Positions 36,459 through 48,356 of a DNA stretch of 64,000 bases are shown here, piece by piece. The first letter of the stretch is position 1, and every line of letters begins with the position of its first letter. The DNA comes from Ceratorhiza oryzae-sativae (Eukaryota; Basidiomycota; Agaricomycetes; Cantharellales; Ceratobasidiaceae), in the NCBI GenBank assembly GCA_030998015.1, contig JARWMV010000234.1, positions 1,860,001 through 1,924,000 of the forward strand, read 5' to 3'. The position numbers were made by a program, and so were the translations under genes. The notes beneath the pieces were generated by a model that saw only the letters and a list, made by a program, of their open reading frames with translations, did not search any database and was not told where the DNA came from.

Positions 36459-38778
36459 TCAGTCTTCTCTCCATCCCAGCAAGGTGGCCTGAGCCTCTTC
36501 AATTAGCACCTCTACCGCTTCCCGTATGTGCTTTTCCTGTGTCCGAACAGCGCCGACCGCGAACCGAATACAGAACGTGCCAGCCAAGTCTGTCTGGGTA
36601 AGCAACAGGGTTTTTCGGGCCGAAATGCGGGCGTAAAACGCTCGGTTAAGCGCGTTGGCTTTGGACTTGGTGTTGACGTGCGTAGGGATGGCGTGGGTGG
36701 TTGTCTCCGGCGAGACCCCAGCGGCCAAGTCTTTCTCTTGGGCTAGATCGTCTTTGTCGCCAACAGGCGTAGCCATTGCGGGCGTAGCAAGCGCCGAGGG
36801 TGGAACAAGTCTAAACACGGTCAACGCAAATGACGGGGGGACAACGAGCTCAAATAGCGGGTTTTGCTCAATAAGTGAGGTAAAGAGCTTGCTCAACTCG
36901 ATGCCCTATGTGATTGGATATGATGCGTCAGCGCATATAGGGTAAGATGTAGCTTTTCAAACTTACCTTGCGGATATGGGCTTGAAATCCCTCGACACCG
37001 AAGCTAATTTTGTTCCGACCATCAGCCATGGACGTTATCGTTCTCATGGAAAAAAAAAAGAAACCTACCTTCGAAGTACGAACCAGAGTTTGAGAGACCG
37101 GAATCGCCGACCAAGAGCGATCTGCCAGTTTCGGTAATCAATCACGGTACCTTCCCGGAACATTTTTATCAGTGGGAAAGAGAGACAAATAATATTAGGG
37201 CTGTTCACGCCCAAACTGACCCGTATCGCCTTGCTTCGTGCGCAGAAACTCGGGCGTGACGTCCAGAGCGTCGGTCAAAAGCGTGCGCTCGCGGACCCAG
37301 AGAGTCGAACAGTCAAAATTGACCAATCCCCACTTTGCATACAAATTAGTACAATCATCGGGCTAATTTTCCAAAGAGGTTAGAGTTTGAGAGCGCACCT
37401 TGTGGAAATTGGTGCAATATGAATGCGCGTGCTCGTTCACTGCATCCAAGTGCGAGATCTCGCGGAATTCGGGGCAAGCGAGCGCCACGCCCGCCCATGC
37501 CGCATCGATGTGCAGCCACACGTCGGGGTGTTCTTGCACTAGATGCACCCACGCCGCACCGAGAGTCGAGATCAGAATTCATCGTCGGGTAGGATGTATA
37601 TCCGACTGAGTTAACGTACAGACTTTGCCGATTTCAGGTATATTGTCGATCGCACCGGACGAGGTGGTTCCTATGGTCGCGACTGTATATGGACGCGAAC
37701 GTGGAGAACAATAAGAAAATGAAGAATCGTCGGAACAAACCGATGCAGATATGAGAGGAATATGCACGCGGGAAAAGGGGTCGAGGTGAATGCGAATCAC
37801 ACTTACTCAGGACGAACGGGTGCCTTGCCCTCGCCAGGTCCTCTTGGATCGCGCTCTTCAAGGTATTGCCGCGCAGGGCAAAGTTGTCCTCTGCATCAAC
37901 CTGGATTGCACGAAACTGTAACCCTAAAACAAGCGCTGCCTTGGCTCCCAGCGAGTGCGTTTGAGTCGTTCCATAGATGACGAGGCTGTCGAGGGGCACG
38001 TCGGGATGAAGGCGGGTGTAACGAGAGCGCTGCGGCGATGACCGCTGTTAGGGCCGAGTCGGACGCAGTTGTCTATGGCATATGCCCCAATTGGAGATGA
38101 CAGAGAACGGATGGAAGTCAGAAGTGCGTAGGCACGGATGGGCCCTGGCGGTCAGTCTGAGTTGAACGCATGAAATAACTCACCAGAATCACACCCCCGC
38201 CGACGCCCGACTCTATGCAAAAAGTAGGGTCGAGTCCGAAAAGTTTAGCAGACCAGTCCATGACGATAGCTTCGAGTTCGGTGCATGCCGGACTGCATGC
38301 CCAGTTGAATCCGGATTCGACACGCTGCTCGAGAGCAGGTCGGCAATGACACTTTCGAGAGTGTTGGCTGTCGGAAAGTAGGCAAAGAACGAGGGGTGTT
38401 GCCAGTGTGTTATACCTAGTAGACAATGACCATCAAAGTGGGGCCCACAACGAATTTAATTTGGTGCTATACCTGGCATGATGAGGTTCTGAAAGTCTTT
38501 GGTAATGTCGTCAAAGTTTTCGCCTTTTTGTGGAGCCTCATCTAAAACCACAGAGCTTTAAGATGCGATCTGAAAAATACATGGTTTAATTACTTGGGAG
38601 CGCCTTGCCAAGGTATCCTGGCTCGACCTGCGCCACAACAGAGTGCTGCTCTAAATTTTGGTGATAGTCGCAGATCGCGTCGATCGCCGCATAGCCAGCG
38701 CGCCGAAACCTTCCGTTTTAGGGTGTGCTGAGTCCTAATGCAGACAGGACAATAGAAAACCTACTGTTCAACGTCCAT
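36459..38778 (-). CDS. Pyridoxal-phosphate aromatic L-amino acid decarboxylase-like
   Basis: Group II PLP decarboxylase (DOPA/tyrosine/tryptophan decarboxylase family). Start MDVEQ at 38778 with an intron right after, then [36 protein letters not shown] (substrate loop), [74 protein letters not shown] and [19 protein letters not shown] with the PLP Lys codon at 37399-37401, exactly at an exon end. The C-terminal part ([35 protein letters not shown]) is normal. The insert between VPPSALATP and [13 protein letters not shown] is Thr/Pro-rich. About eight introns. Substrate specificity cannot be read from sequence. Tail-to-tail with the PL14 gene. Confidence 0.88.
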
Positions 38779-40553
38779 TGTGAGAGATCAGAGCGCGATT
38801 TGTGTGCATCACCCAGACAATAGCGCACAGCGATCGGTGGTCATGTACAGTTCCATTTCGCTATTGTATACACGTGACCGAGGTCTCAGCGTCATCCACA
38901 ATGGCCTCGTTGCGAGCGTGCTTAAACGGCAAGAAGATATATTCTGCAAGGTGCACATGCCCCTAGAATAACATATCTGGACGCACAATCGACTAGGTTG
39001 ATGCAGGCGAAACCGGAGATTACGCTGTGTCGGCGCTCGCACTGTCGGATGAGAGCACGACGGCGACGCTTCACGCTCTCACCCAGCTTGCATAAGCGTG
39101 CGTATCGGGCTCTCATGCACACGCACGGCGCGCCCTTTGTCGATTCCAGCGTCGGGCGACCATTCTGGCCTATTGTTCATCTCGCGCCGCCATTGTTCTG
39201 TCCTTGATCGTTCTGCTTGGGCATCAACCTGGGGTGTATATAGCTCACGCTGGAGCATGCGCCTGCTGCGTGTGTGCTTTGCTCCCCCGCCCTCGCTCGC
39301 GTGCGATGGCACACTCTTGGCGGGACCGTCGGTCGGGTGGCGCGCCGCCCCTATTTGGAAACAGATGATCAGCGCTAGATTACATTGGCCCATAACCTCG
39401 ACATACCCTCGACATACCCTCACATATCCATGCTTTCATTTGAGTCTGGCGGCGCGTAGAGTTTGGTTGTGTGGATGAAGGAAAGGGTCCATGGTCGGGT
39501 CGGGTGTTTGGTAACGGGGTCGGGGCGGTAACGGGTTGTTGTTGTTGGGTAATCGGTCGGCGGCTGGGGCCAGAGGGTTTGTTGTCACAGGTCAGTACTT
39601 GTCTCTGATCTACCACCTACCCTCGGCCGGGGGGGATATACTGACGCGAAGAACTTGAACAGAGGAACGACATGGGGGATATATGTATGAGAAGGGCGTT
39701 TAGGCTAAATGGCTGTCGACAAGTCGACTGCCCTTGGTCCGCTGTCGTCCGCCGCTGAAACCTTTGCGCTCGACACTCGTGAAGCCGATGCGGCTCGAAG
39801 TCTGGCGCAGAGAGTACAAAGACGAGCGGAGTGCGTCTGGTGCACGACCTCGACCTCTCATCCCCTCGCTGTTGCACTCCCGACTCCCTTTCTCTGCGCC
39901 AGTGTGCGCTGGCAACACCCCCATATAGGCATCTTTGTTCAGGCTTATGACGACGACTCAAAGGATGGCGGGGCTTCTGGCTTTATCTCTCGTGTTTCAA
40001 CCCTGGTGAGCTGGTACATTTTCGGCGAGCTCATACGCGAGCTCGCTCCTTGGTCTGCTGGAAATTGGCTGGGATGGGGGACACAATGGGACGACTGATT
40101 ACGGAACAACGGAGTGTTGGAACAGGACATCAGAGGATCAGGCGCACGCCAACGTGCGTTGATGGGGGCCCTTGTTCGCGCATCGACGTTGCGACGGCAT
40201 CGACGCTTCGGCCCCTGGCTGGCGAACGACAGCTGGCCTGCATCGGGCTAGGCGCTCCCCGCGCGGGCTCCCTTTCTCTGCGGGCTCCCTCATCGGGCTC
40301 CGATTCAGGGCCGGGCGGGCGGGCGGAAGCGCCGGGGGGCCGGGACAGCGGGTCTGGGGATCCGATTGGGCGGGCTTATGTCCGATCGTATCCGACACAT
40401 TGGTCACGGTGGCTTCCGGCATCATCGCGCGTTGCCTTGTGCGAGAGCGGTGCGCTAGCGTGCTCTGGCCGCGAGCTTAAGAGGCGCTGCGCCCGCCGGT
40501 TCATCCATCATCACCTCGACAAGCGCACATCTCCTGCTCTCATCTCCACCACC
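38779..40553. other. Long gene-sparse region upstream of Clp1-like paralog B
   Basis: About 1.8 kb. A 129-codon ATG open frame at 39709-40098 (+) is the only candidate and has no recognisable domain, so it is not called as a gene. A TATATAG (39237-39243) and a direct repeat of CGACATACCCT (around 39398-39418) are visible. The right 400 bp are very GC-rich. Probably regulatory DNA for paralog B and the decarboxylase. Confidence 0.45.
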
Positions 40554-41557
40554 ATGTCTGCCGTCCAGCAACGCCCCTACTACGCGCCCAACATGGCCCC
40601 TGTCGCCCACCGCGCCCCCTCGTCCCGGCGCACCCTCAGCGTCACGCTCCCCCGCGAGGCGCCCTCCAGCTTCGACTTTTCACTGCCCGCGCCCCTCGCC
40701 ACACCCCCCGCAAGCCCCCCACGCCACTCGGCCGGCCGCAAAATCGAGCTCCCCATCGCCTTGCCCCGTGCCGCGTTCCCCCCCGTCGACCCCCGCGCCA
40801 TCGAGTCCCTCGACCCCGATCTCCGCGGTGTGCCCGTCGAGTACGTCGCACACAAGCTTCGCAGCATTGGCCCCGAGTGAGTACACCAAATGAACATCAC
40901 GCCACGCCATCAACTCATCATTTTCGCCACAGATTGATGAACGCTCTGTCCTACGTGACCCCGCCCCAGACGGCCTACACCGCCGCCAACATGCCTGCCT
41001 GGGTCGATGTGCGCGTCAGCAGCCGCCTCCCGGGTCTCGAGTCCCTTCCCTCGCACGTTCTCTGCGTCGTCAACCCCCAATCGAAGCAGCCCGGCCAACT
41101 TCTCCCCGCCCACGCCCTCATCTACGCGGCCCACTGCTCCAACTTCCCCCGCCTCACCCGTGCCGCCCCATACGTCGACGCGGCCAGCAAAAGTGCTCGT
41201 CTCTCGGTCGTCCCGCTCTACGTTCCGAGCCCCTCGACCTTCCCGCTGCTCCATTCGTACCTCTACACCAAGCGTGCCGAGCGCCTCCTCGCTACGCTCG
41301 CACCCCTATCCTCGAGCGCGCTTGCGGCGATCCCCGTCGGCCAACAAGGTGCAACCAACACTTTTGGTGCCCTCGGACGCGCAATGGCCGAGGCTTTCCC
41401 GCTCCCAACCTTGGTCGAGCACGCAGCCACCGTTCACGGCGTGTGGGCAAACGTCATGCAATTGGGCATCGAGGACGAGGTTCTCTGGTGGGCGCTCGAG
41501 ACCGCGTGGGAGATCATCACGAGCGGAATCGCGCTCGCCTCTGGCCAACAAATCTAA
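40554..41557 (+). CDS. Clp1-like (clampless-1 family) protein, paralog B
   Basis: Start MSAVQQRPYYAPNMAP in good context (ACCACCATG). Two exons; intron 40877-40932 (phase 2) after IGPE, identical in place to paralog A. Shared core: GRKIELPIALPRA, GVPVEYVAHKLRSIGPELM, PSHVLCVVNPQ, LLPAHALIYAAHCSNFPRL, RLSVVPLYVPSPSTFPLLHS, YLYTKRAERLLATLAPL and TLVEHAATVHGVWANVMQLG, ending ALASGQQI. Paralog A has matching residues at each block, roughly half identical by eye. Codon third positions are strongly G/C. As in A, the N terminus is Pro/Ser-rich. Clp1 assignment is from memory of the family and moderate; if right, the protein would act downstream of mating-type homeodomain factors. No frameshift. Confidence 0.65.
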
Positions 41558-42522
41558 TCATAGAGCCCTTTCGCGTAGAGCTTGAGGTCCGGCCTGGTGC
41601 CTGTCATCACAAAAAAGCATCGCCCTTCGTCATTCGCCTATTTTTCGATTCTTATTCTTTGTTTAATTCTCTCATACCCTTTTGAACGATGTAGTCGAGC
41701 TTCCTGCAGTTGTTGTATCACCCTCTCCACCCTGTACTGAACGCTTAATTCGCGCCTCTTGTCTGTACTCATCACAAAACTGGAAATGGATCAATCTTTC
41801 GAAATTCGTTGTGCGCAATGAGCTAGAAGACATTGCGGCTCTGCCCCTGGAAAGTCCGAGCCTGCTCGGATGATCGAGTCGGTGCAACTCTCATCATTCA
41901 ATCAGCGCTGTCAACGTGTTGCGCGAAGATCATCAGCGAATTCCGACCCGCTCCTCACGCACGCGTACGGTAGACTCCCACCACTCGCTATGCGGCGCAT
42001 TCCTATCACCGGACATGTCGATCGGCTCCATTTAGTGTTTCCAGCCCAGTGGGGCGGGCTGTCCCCATCAGATCTCGCACCTGAACACGTTTTACTATCC
42101 ACCCGCGCCATATGCAGTAGAGAATAGGGGCTCATTGGTTAGCTGCCGTGGAGTGTCGAATTTGCGATAGGGCGCTGCGCGATTTTATTCACTGTGATTA
42201 CCGGGCGAGCCGGACGGACGAGAACATGTCTAGACCTGCTCTTCTATTCGTATGGTTTTGGGCGGATAAATTATTTCGGTCGCCCATGTGCGGAGATCGT
42301 TTTTTTAGTCTTTTTTTCTCACATGTATTGGTCGAAGAGAAACAGGGGGTGAACCCGAAAGCCCGCGTGTCGAGGTATCATCCCGTACCCAAACAGACGC
42401 CTACATCTCCCGACGCTTGCTTCGACCCGAATCGAGATTTTGACCGAGGGCGATGATGACGACGGCGAACTGATGATTCGAGGTTATTTTACTCCTTTTT
42501 TGATGATGCGGCGTACGGTGGC

Positions 42523-42552
42523 GTTGATGTTGATGTTGATGCTGATGTTGAT
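42523..42552 (+). repeat. (GTTGAT)5 microsatellite, one unit varied
   Basis: Five tandem GTTGAT units with one GCTGAT variant, in intergenic DNA. Confidence 0.85.
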
Positions 42553-43435
42553 GGGTGGTGGGGGAAGCTTGGGTTGTGCGGTGCCTGGAGCGAGCGGTGG
42601 TGGCGACGATGGGTGTCGGTCCTCTGGCTCGCTGTTGGATTGCGTTTGAGCCCTAGTATCTAGTTCAACAATGGTATGCAAACGCAAAATACGTTTATAG
42701 TTGACAATAGCCTCGTCGTCTTGTGCTAAGTCTAATACTCCACGCCTCGTTGCACTCCGGCCGCAATTCCGAAGGGCACCCAACCTGGAGAGACTCTAGA
42801 ACCGTGGCGTATTCTACAGACGACGGGAACCGAAGGTGACCAATGTCAGATTATATTGCGACAGTTTGTTCTACCTGTACTGTGACCCGGGGCTCGGGAT
42901 GCTATGCATACACGTTGCAAGAACAACTTATTGTGTGTATTGAAATTAGGAGGCAATAATGCTGAAACTGAATGGTCAAGCTTTTTTGTCCGAGGCTGAG
43001 CGCTACGGCGGTGGTACGTATATCCTTGCTAGAACAATGTACGGAATAGTTTCCAAGCATGCACCTTTTTACAGGAACCCCCATTTCAGACTAGACGCTC
43101 ACCAAATCGATCGGTTGCGAGAATGTCCCTAGATAGTATCGGCTCCCGGGTCCTTGTGCGTGCTAAGTAGCACAGTATTTGATACATCTATCTGACCGGA
43201 TCGGCATCAAGACACGAACAAAGTCTATCAAAAAAAAAAACAATTCGTCTGGCGACGGTTGTCCTCGACCAATCGAAACGAGGATGGTGGCGCGGGGTGG
43301 CGCAGGGATCACCACGTGGCTTTGGCGCTAAAGCTGAAACCCCAACCATGCCCAACGCGGTTGTGCTGTAGCCACGGTCCCCTTTTTTAGCTCCCCGATT
43401 CCGTCATAGACGAGCGTAACGGCAGGTCTTGGGGA

Positions 43436-43442
43436 TTATATA
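43436..43442 (+). promoter_or_regulatory. TATA-like element before ATG15
   Basis: TTATATATC lies about 15-20 bases before the start codon at 43457; very close, so it may only mark an AT-rich core promoter. Confidence 0.3.
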
Positions 43443-43456
43443 TCTCACGTCTCTAA

Positions 43457-45700
43457 ATGCTCACTGTCAGATCGCTGCTTGCCCTCTTTGTTTCTGTAAC
43501 CTTATCGGCCTCTTCGGTGGCGCACTCGGACGCGCAGACGTTTACGCTTCGCCACATTCATTCATCTCATGCTGACACTGGTCGTATAAGATGGGGCAAC
43601 GTAGCCGATGATGTTATTTCTGCATCTTTACTCGCTGAGCCCACGCTCGATGGATCTCATACACACACCCACACTCTCCAAACGCGGCGGACGACCGTTC
43701 ATCGACCGCTGTCCCAAGACGCTTTCCACGCCGCACGCCAGAAAAGACGAGAAAAATCCTTATTTGGGCGACTTGCGCTTGGCAAAGAGTGGGGTCAGAG
43801 CCTGGGCTGGGACGAGGACGACGTTGAAGGTCCTGCGCTCGATAAGCGCGAGACGATACTCGTCCTGGCCAAGATGACCAACAATGCGTATCTTGAGCCG
43901 AGCGAGTCGGGGTGGTATGATTTGGGTGGTAATTGGACGGCTGTACGTTATGATGTCAGACCTCATTCGACCGCGGCTGCTGACGCAAACATGAATGGTA
44001 GGATCATAATATTGGTTGGGAGCCCGATGCGGACGGGTTCCGTGGACATGTTTTCCTCTCGTCGGATAACAAGACTGCAGTTTTGTCGATCAAGGGAACG
44101 AGTGCGGGTTGGTTGGGCGGCGGCGGGCCGACGGTGCGCAAGGACAAGCTGAACGATAATTTGTTGTTCAGCTGCTGCTGCGCGCATGTCGATTGGACGT
44201 GGACCAACGTGTGCAGCTGTTTTGGAGGGGGGAACAAGTGCGACGAGGATTGCGTCGAGGACGCTCTTACCGATGAGAGCTTGTTCTATCCCGTTGGAAT
44301 CGTACGTACAATGCCTCATGGGCTATAGTCGGCTGGGATACTATTAACATCTTTCTAGAATTTGTACAATAACCTTACCTTTATGTACCCCGAGGCAAAG
44401 ATATGGGTCATTGGCCATAGCCTGGGTGGTGCCCTGGCATCGTTGATTGGGACAACGTTTGGTGCACCTACCGTGGCGTTCGAGGCTCCGGGAGAACGCA
44501 TGGCCGCGCAGAGGCTGCACTTGCCCATGCCTGTAAGTTGCATCGCTTTGCGTCATTCGAGCCCACTCTTCGTCGACCTGGGTCTAGCTCGAACTCGAAC
44601 TCGAGGCGATTTTGTCTCTATTCGGCCGACCTCGTCTTTATTTCCCCACACTATTCGTCCTTAATTATCGATTTGTCGGCTAACATGTTTTTGAAACCTT
44701 TGTTTTAGCCATCGACCCAGCATGTCACCCACGTCTATCATACTGCAGATCCCATTGCCATGGTACGTCGGCCGAAGCATTTGCATGGTCTTGGCTGACC
44801 GTATTTTTATTGTTCTGTCGTGTGAATTGGCTCTGGCGTGCTCGGATGCTCACAATCCTGGTGTGGCGGCATCTGGTACACAGGGGACCTGCAATGGTCT
44901 GGCATCCTCGTGTTATATTGGTGGATATGCAATGGAAAGCAAGTGCGTATTTCCTGTATCCACACGTTTGTCGGAGTAGATCGAACTGACAAGTACCTGT
45001 TTCCGCTCTTCCACTTTTCACTTGGGCAATTTCCGTGTCCGTCCACGCCTATCTTTCCACTCGTGGCGTAACACGTTCGTTTTCGCCTATTTCTCCCCGT
45101 AATGGGAATCCCGATCTGGGCACACGCTGGTGAAACGACTTCGCGCCATGCGTACTGAATCCTGCGGGACACGCACCTGCCTCGACCTAATCCTACCCTC
45201 TGTCGTTGCTTTTCCCCAACTATTCCATCACCGTCCCTCGTCATTTTATGCTGTTCTCCGCGTCATACTCGCCCCTGTCTGTCGATTCTGGGGGATTTAC
45301 GTCTTCCTGACCGGCGACCTAACAACTTGTCTGACCCCGGCTCTCCTATTCTCAATTGGGCCGGTTCTAAAGGTGCCATCTTGGCCAGTCAATCATCTAT
45401 GATACGATTACCGAGCTGCGCTGGTCTGCCGACATCCGTACGCATGGGATTGTCGTTGTTATCGAGCAGCTTTTGAGCGCGGACTGGAGTGACAAGACCG
45501 GAAAGACAAAGAAGGGCTGGTGGGGACGTCGAAAGGCAGAGGGCATGGTTTTGGAATCCGATTCTGAGACCCGGCTTTTGCTGGATGAAGACCAAGGGGA
45601 GAGGATTGAGGTGCCGGCTCCCAAGCGAGAGGAGGATTGTGTTGAGTGCTATGCATGGGAGTTTGGTGATTATATGAACGATACGCTTAGGGGGAGGTGA
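43457..45700 (+). CDS. ATG15: Autophagy-related lipase ATG15 (class 3 lipase)
   Basis: Vacuolar phospholipase that breaks down autophagic-body and MVB membranes. The N terminus [20 protein letters not shown] is the membrane anchor. Lipase domain: [79 protein letters not shown], then [20 protein letters not shown] with the catalytic GHSLGG (44413-44430), [40 protein letters not shown] and [20 protein letters not shown]. All blocks match Atg15 closely. Most introns are short, but the one splitting AMESK from CHLGQ is 44943-45372 (430 nt) and the one before GTCNG is about 120 nt. The C-terminal tail is acidic and ends [12 protein letters not shown]. Confidence 0.93.
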
Positions 45701-46509
45701 TGTTACCCTTGCTTTTTTGGCGTTGCTTTTATGTATTTTTAACGATGGGTCATGCGGAATGATTGGTGGATGTTTGTTGACTGACCATGCACTGGCGGCT
45801 CATCAGTGAGGGTGGTTGGGCATTCCCGCTCAATTTGGAAACTCAAAGCGAGTGGCAAACGCCAGGTGGCTGGGACTCTTGGACCACAGCGCCTGTGCGC
45901 AGTGCGACGGAGAACCAAAGGAGGCAAAGGAGCTGCACCCACGTGACTCGCTGTGTGTTGTTCTCAGACGTCCAGCGCTGCACTTTGCCAGTCGAGGGCT
46001 ATACGCACTATAAGATACTCGTGGACTTGTATTGTGTCCGCTATTTTGCCTGGCTTGCTACGATGTCTGCCCGTATACTCTTTTTGGATTGTTCTCTTGC
46101 GACCCTGAACAAGTGGCGGGAGGCGGGGCCGCCGCTGCGGGGTGCCGGAACTTATAAAGGCGATGGACTATAGGCATTCTACATCGTACCCGCATCTCAG
46201 TCGCTCTCGCTTAGCTCCCTTGTCGCTCGTCGCTACAACTTGACCACACGTGACTTGGCACGGGGTAAGAAAGGTCGGTGGCACCAGTGGCGATAGCCTG
46301 CGCCGCTATTTGAGGCCGACAGACGGACCATTGCGATCAATATATTATCCGATCTTCGGATAACCTCCCCACTCTCTGCGTAGCCTTCGTAATTTCGGGT
46401 CATTTGAGCGAGGAACGTGTTTTTTGCCGATTACGTCCTTACCCCAAATCCTATTCACGAGGGTGGGCTTCGTACCCATTATCCCCGCTATTTGATACAT
46501 AGATAGCAT
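45701..46509. other. Intergenic region with a TATA box
   Basis: A 128-codon open frame at 45787-46173 has no protein-like character and is not called. TATAAA at 46153-46158 could drive the following gene with a leader of about 330 bases. Nothing else seen. Confidence 0.45.
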
Positions 46510-47181
46510 ATGCCATATGTAAGTCTCTAGATTTGGGTGTATCGCGCCTGCTTGATCTGAAACACCCATTCTGGACTATAGTACAACCCCTACGCTCCAA
46601 TGCCACCCTATAGAGACCCCGGCTCACTGCATCCTCGTGCCTACGAATTCTTGCCATCGCCATACTATCCCGGCCTGCCACAGTTCTCCTATTCATCTCA
46701 CTCCACTCCACACGAGCTAGTTTGGGGCGCATACACAAATGGACCTTACCCACCTGATACAGCCTACCCCACGCCGCATGTCCCATATGCCTTTTACGGC
46801 CCGGACCGACCAATCGAAGGCCGCGTGCATGCACGATCTCGTCGGCCGTCTGTCTATCAGACACATCATTCTCAGATGACTGCTGTGCGTTCACCTCGCT
46901 CTGGCCTGGAGGAAGGGGGGAGATCGAGGAAGACGAGCAGGCGTAGTCGTGGGTCGAGTTTGCTTCTGCCTCGTGTTCGGAGCATACATAACGCAGGGCT
47001 GGACAACCAATCTTCAGTTGACCTTTGCACTCCCCCTGTAGGACAGGTTCCTCATCCTAATCTATTTCCTCGGCCATCTGCCTCTTTACGATCATCACGC
47101 GCTGCCGGACCACCTTTTGTTGTCCCACGTTCCAAATTACCTACTACGCTAAGCCGTGCTTGGAGGAAACTCTTGTCTTGA
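46510..47181 (+). CDS. Tyr/Pro-rich hypothetical protein
   Basis: A small first exon (ATG CCA TAT) splices over an intron at 46519-46581 to a long open exon, giving MPYYNPYAPMPPYRDPGSLH, then FLPSPYYPGLPQFSYSSH, HELVWGAYTNGPYPPDTAYP and HVPYAFYGPDRPIEG. The remainder is Arg/Ser-rich and ends LSRAWRKLLS. The Tyr/Pro-rich head resembles the disordered heads of DUF6699 proteins such as the one at 51687-53661, but no folded domain follows. It lies 139 bp before a DUF6699 gene on the same strand. It may be a genuine small protein, a DUF6699 relative that lost its domain, or a mis-joined upstream exon of that gene. No function can be given. Confidence 0.5.
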
Positions 47182-47320
47182 GGCCGTATAACCTCTACCC
47201 TATTTTGGATTGACTGTTCAGCGCCGAGCGCGCCGCACGCTTTATCTATCGCATCCCAAGGTCGTCACCAGGTCTCAGCTCAAATCATACACCCCCCTTC
47301 CAACCCTCCAACCTAACGCC

Positions 47321-48356
47321 ATGTCCTTCCACCCACGCTCCATGTTCCTCGACGACTCGTCGGTCTACTCGCGTTCGCCATATGGGTCGCCCCGTAGCCT
47401 CGACGTGTACTCGCGTCGCAAGAGCCGCCCAGACCTTCGCTCGGATGTCCGTTCCGACGTATCGTCTGACTATGAACCCGACCGCATGGGCCTCGTGCGT
47501 ACCAAGTCCGACTTTGCACGCTCCGAGTACGAGCGCCCGATGGCATTGGTTCGTTCGGCCTCCGACTTTGACGAGTACGAGCGCCCACCCCTCCGCGGCC
47601 ACTACGACCTCGACTGGGAGGACGATTACTCGCGTGAATACGATGCGCGCAAGTACCGCGTCGAGTATGTCGACGATGGGTCCAGCTCCAAGCTGCGCCG
47701 CAAGAAGTCTTTGAAGCGCAGTATGTAATTTGCCCATTTCATCTCGAGTCAAAATTAATTTCGCTCTTCGATCAGTGTTCGAAGTGCCCAATGGCCTCTC
47801 CAACCTCTTTGATAGCCCCCGCGAGCGTGAGCGTCGTTACCTCAACCCCGAAGGCCGCTTTGGCTTGCATACTTTCCTCGACGCCAACGCGATCCGTAAT
47901 GGTGCCCCTCACCTCCGGTTTGACATCCTTCGTCCATTCGACATTCGTATCGTCGGCAAGGGCTACACTCAGGACTCTCATTCCCTCGATGAGCCTGCGA
48001 CGTACCCCGCCATTTCTAAACTCCGCATTCTCGTGGCGGATTTGCCCTGGATCATTCGCGTTCAAAACCGCAACGGTGTCACACTCAGGGACATTGCCGA
48101 GGCCGTCTGCACCTTTTTCCGCGCTGAGATGAGCCCGCGCGAATGGTCGATGCTCGACGGTGCACACAAGGTCGCTGCTCGCCGTGCCTTTTCGATGCAG
48201 CAGCACGGCGGACTCGCTTCGGGTGGCCTACGCCGCTTCGAGTGCCTCGTGGACACGACCATGTTCATGGGTATGGTCAGGAATGACGCGCTCGTCCGAC
48301 GCGTGGCCGGCGACGACGCAGTCGAGTGGACCTGGGTCATGCTTGGCCCCCGGTGA
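47321..48356 (+). CDS. DUF6699-type domain protein
   Basis: Start MSFHPRSMFLDDSS at 47321, chosen over an upstream non-ATG extension. The first exon is low-complexity and highly charged, with repeats of RSDVRSDVSSDYEPDRM and a recurring R(S/T)xSDF-YERP unit (KSDFARSEYERP, SDFDEYERP). After a short intron (47720-47774) the folded part begins MFEVPNGLSNLFDSPRERER and has PHLRFDILRPF, PAISKLRILVADLPWIIRVQ, GVTLRDIAEAVCTFFRAEM and VEWTWVMLGP. The pair lrI...PW.I.V....GVT..D is the core of the agaricomycete family DUF6699. No biochemical role is known to me. No frameshift. Confidence 0.7.

Larger units (their letters stand above)
41558..43456. other. Long gene-free region between paralog B and ATG15
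   Basis: About 1.9 kb with no supportable gene. It contains a hexanucleotide repeat at 42523-42552, T-rich tracts (42300-42320), an A-run (43211-43220) and a TATA-like sequence before ATG15. A minus-strand frame over the repeat encodes an Ile/Asn ladder caused by the repeat itself. Confidence 0.5.

Noticed and set aside
42484..42783. Minus-strand frame with an Ile/Asn ladder as a repeat protein
   Set aside because: The ladder is the translation of the GTTGAT microsatellite; the rest has no recognisable feature.
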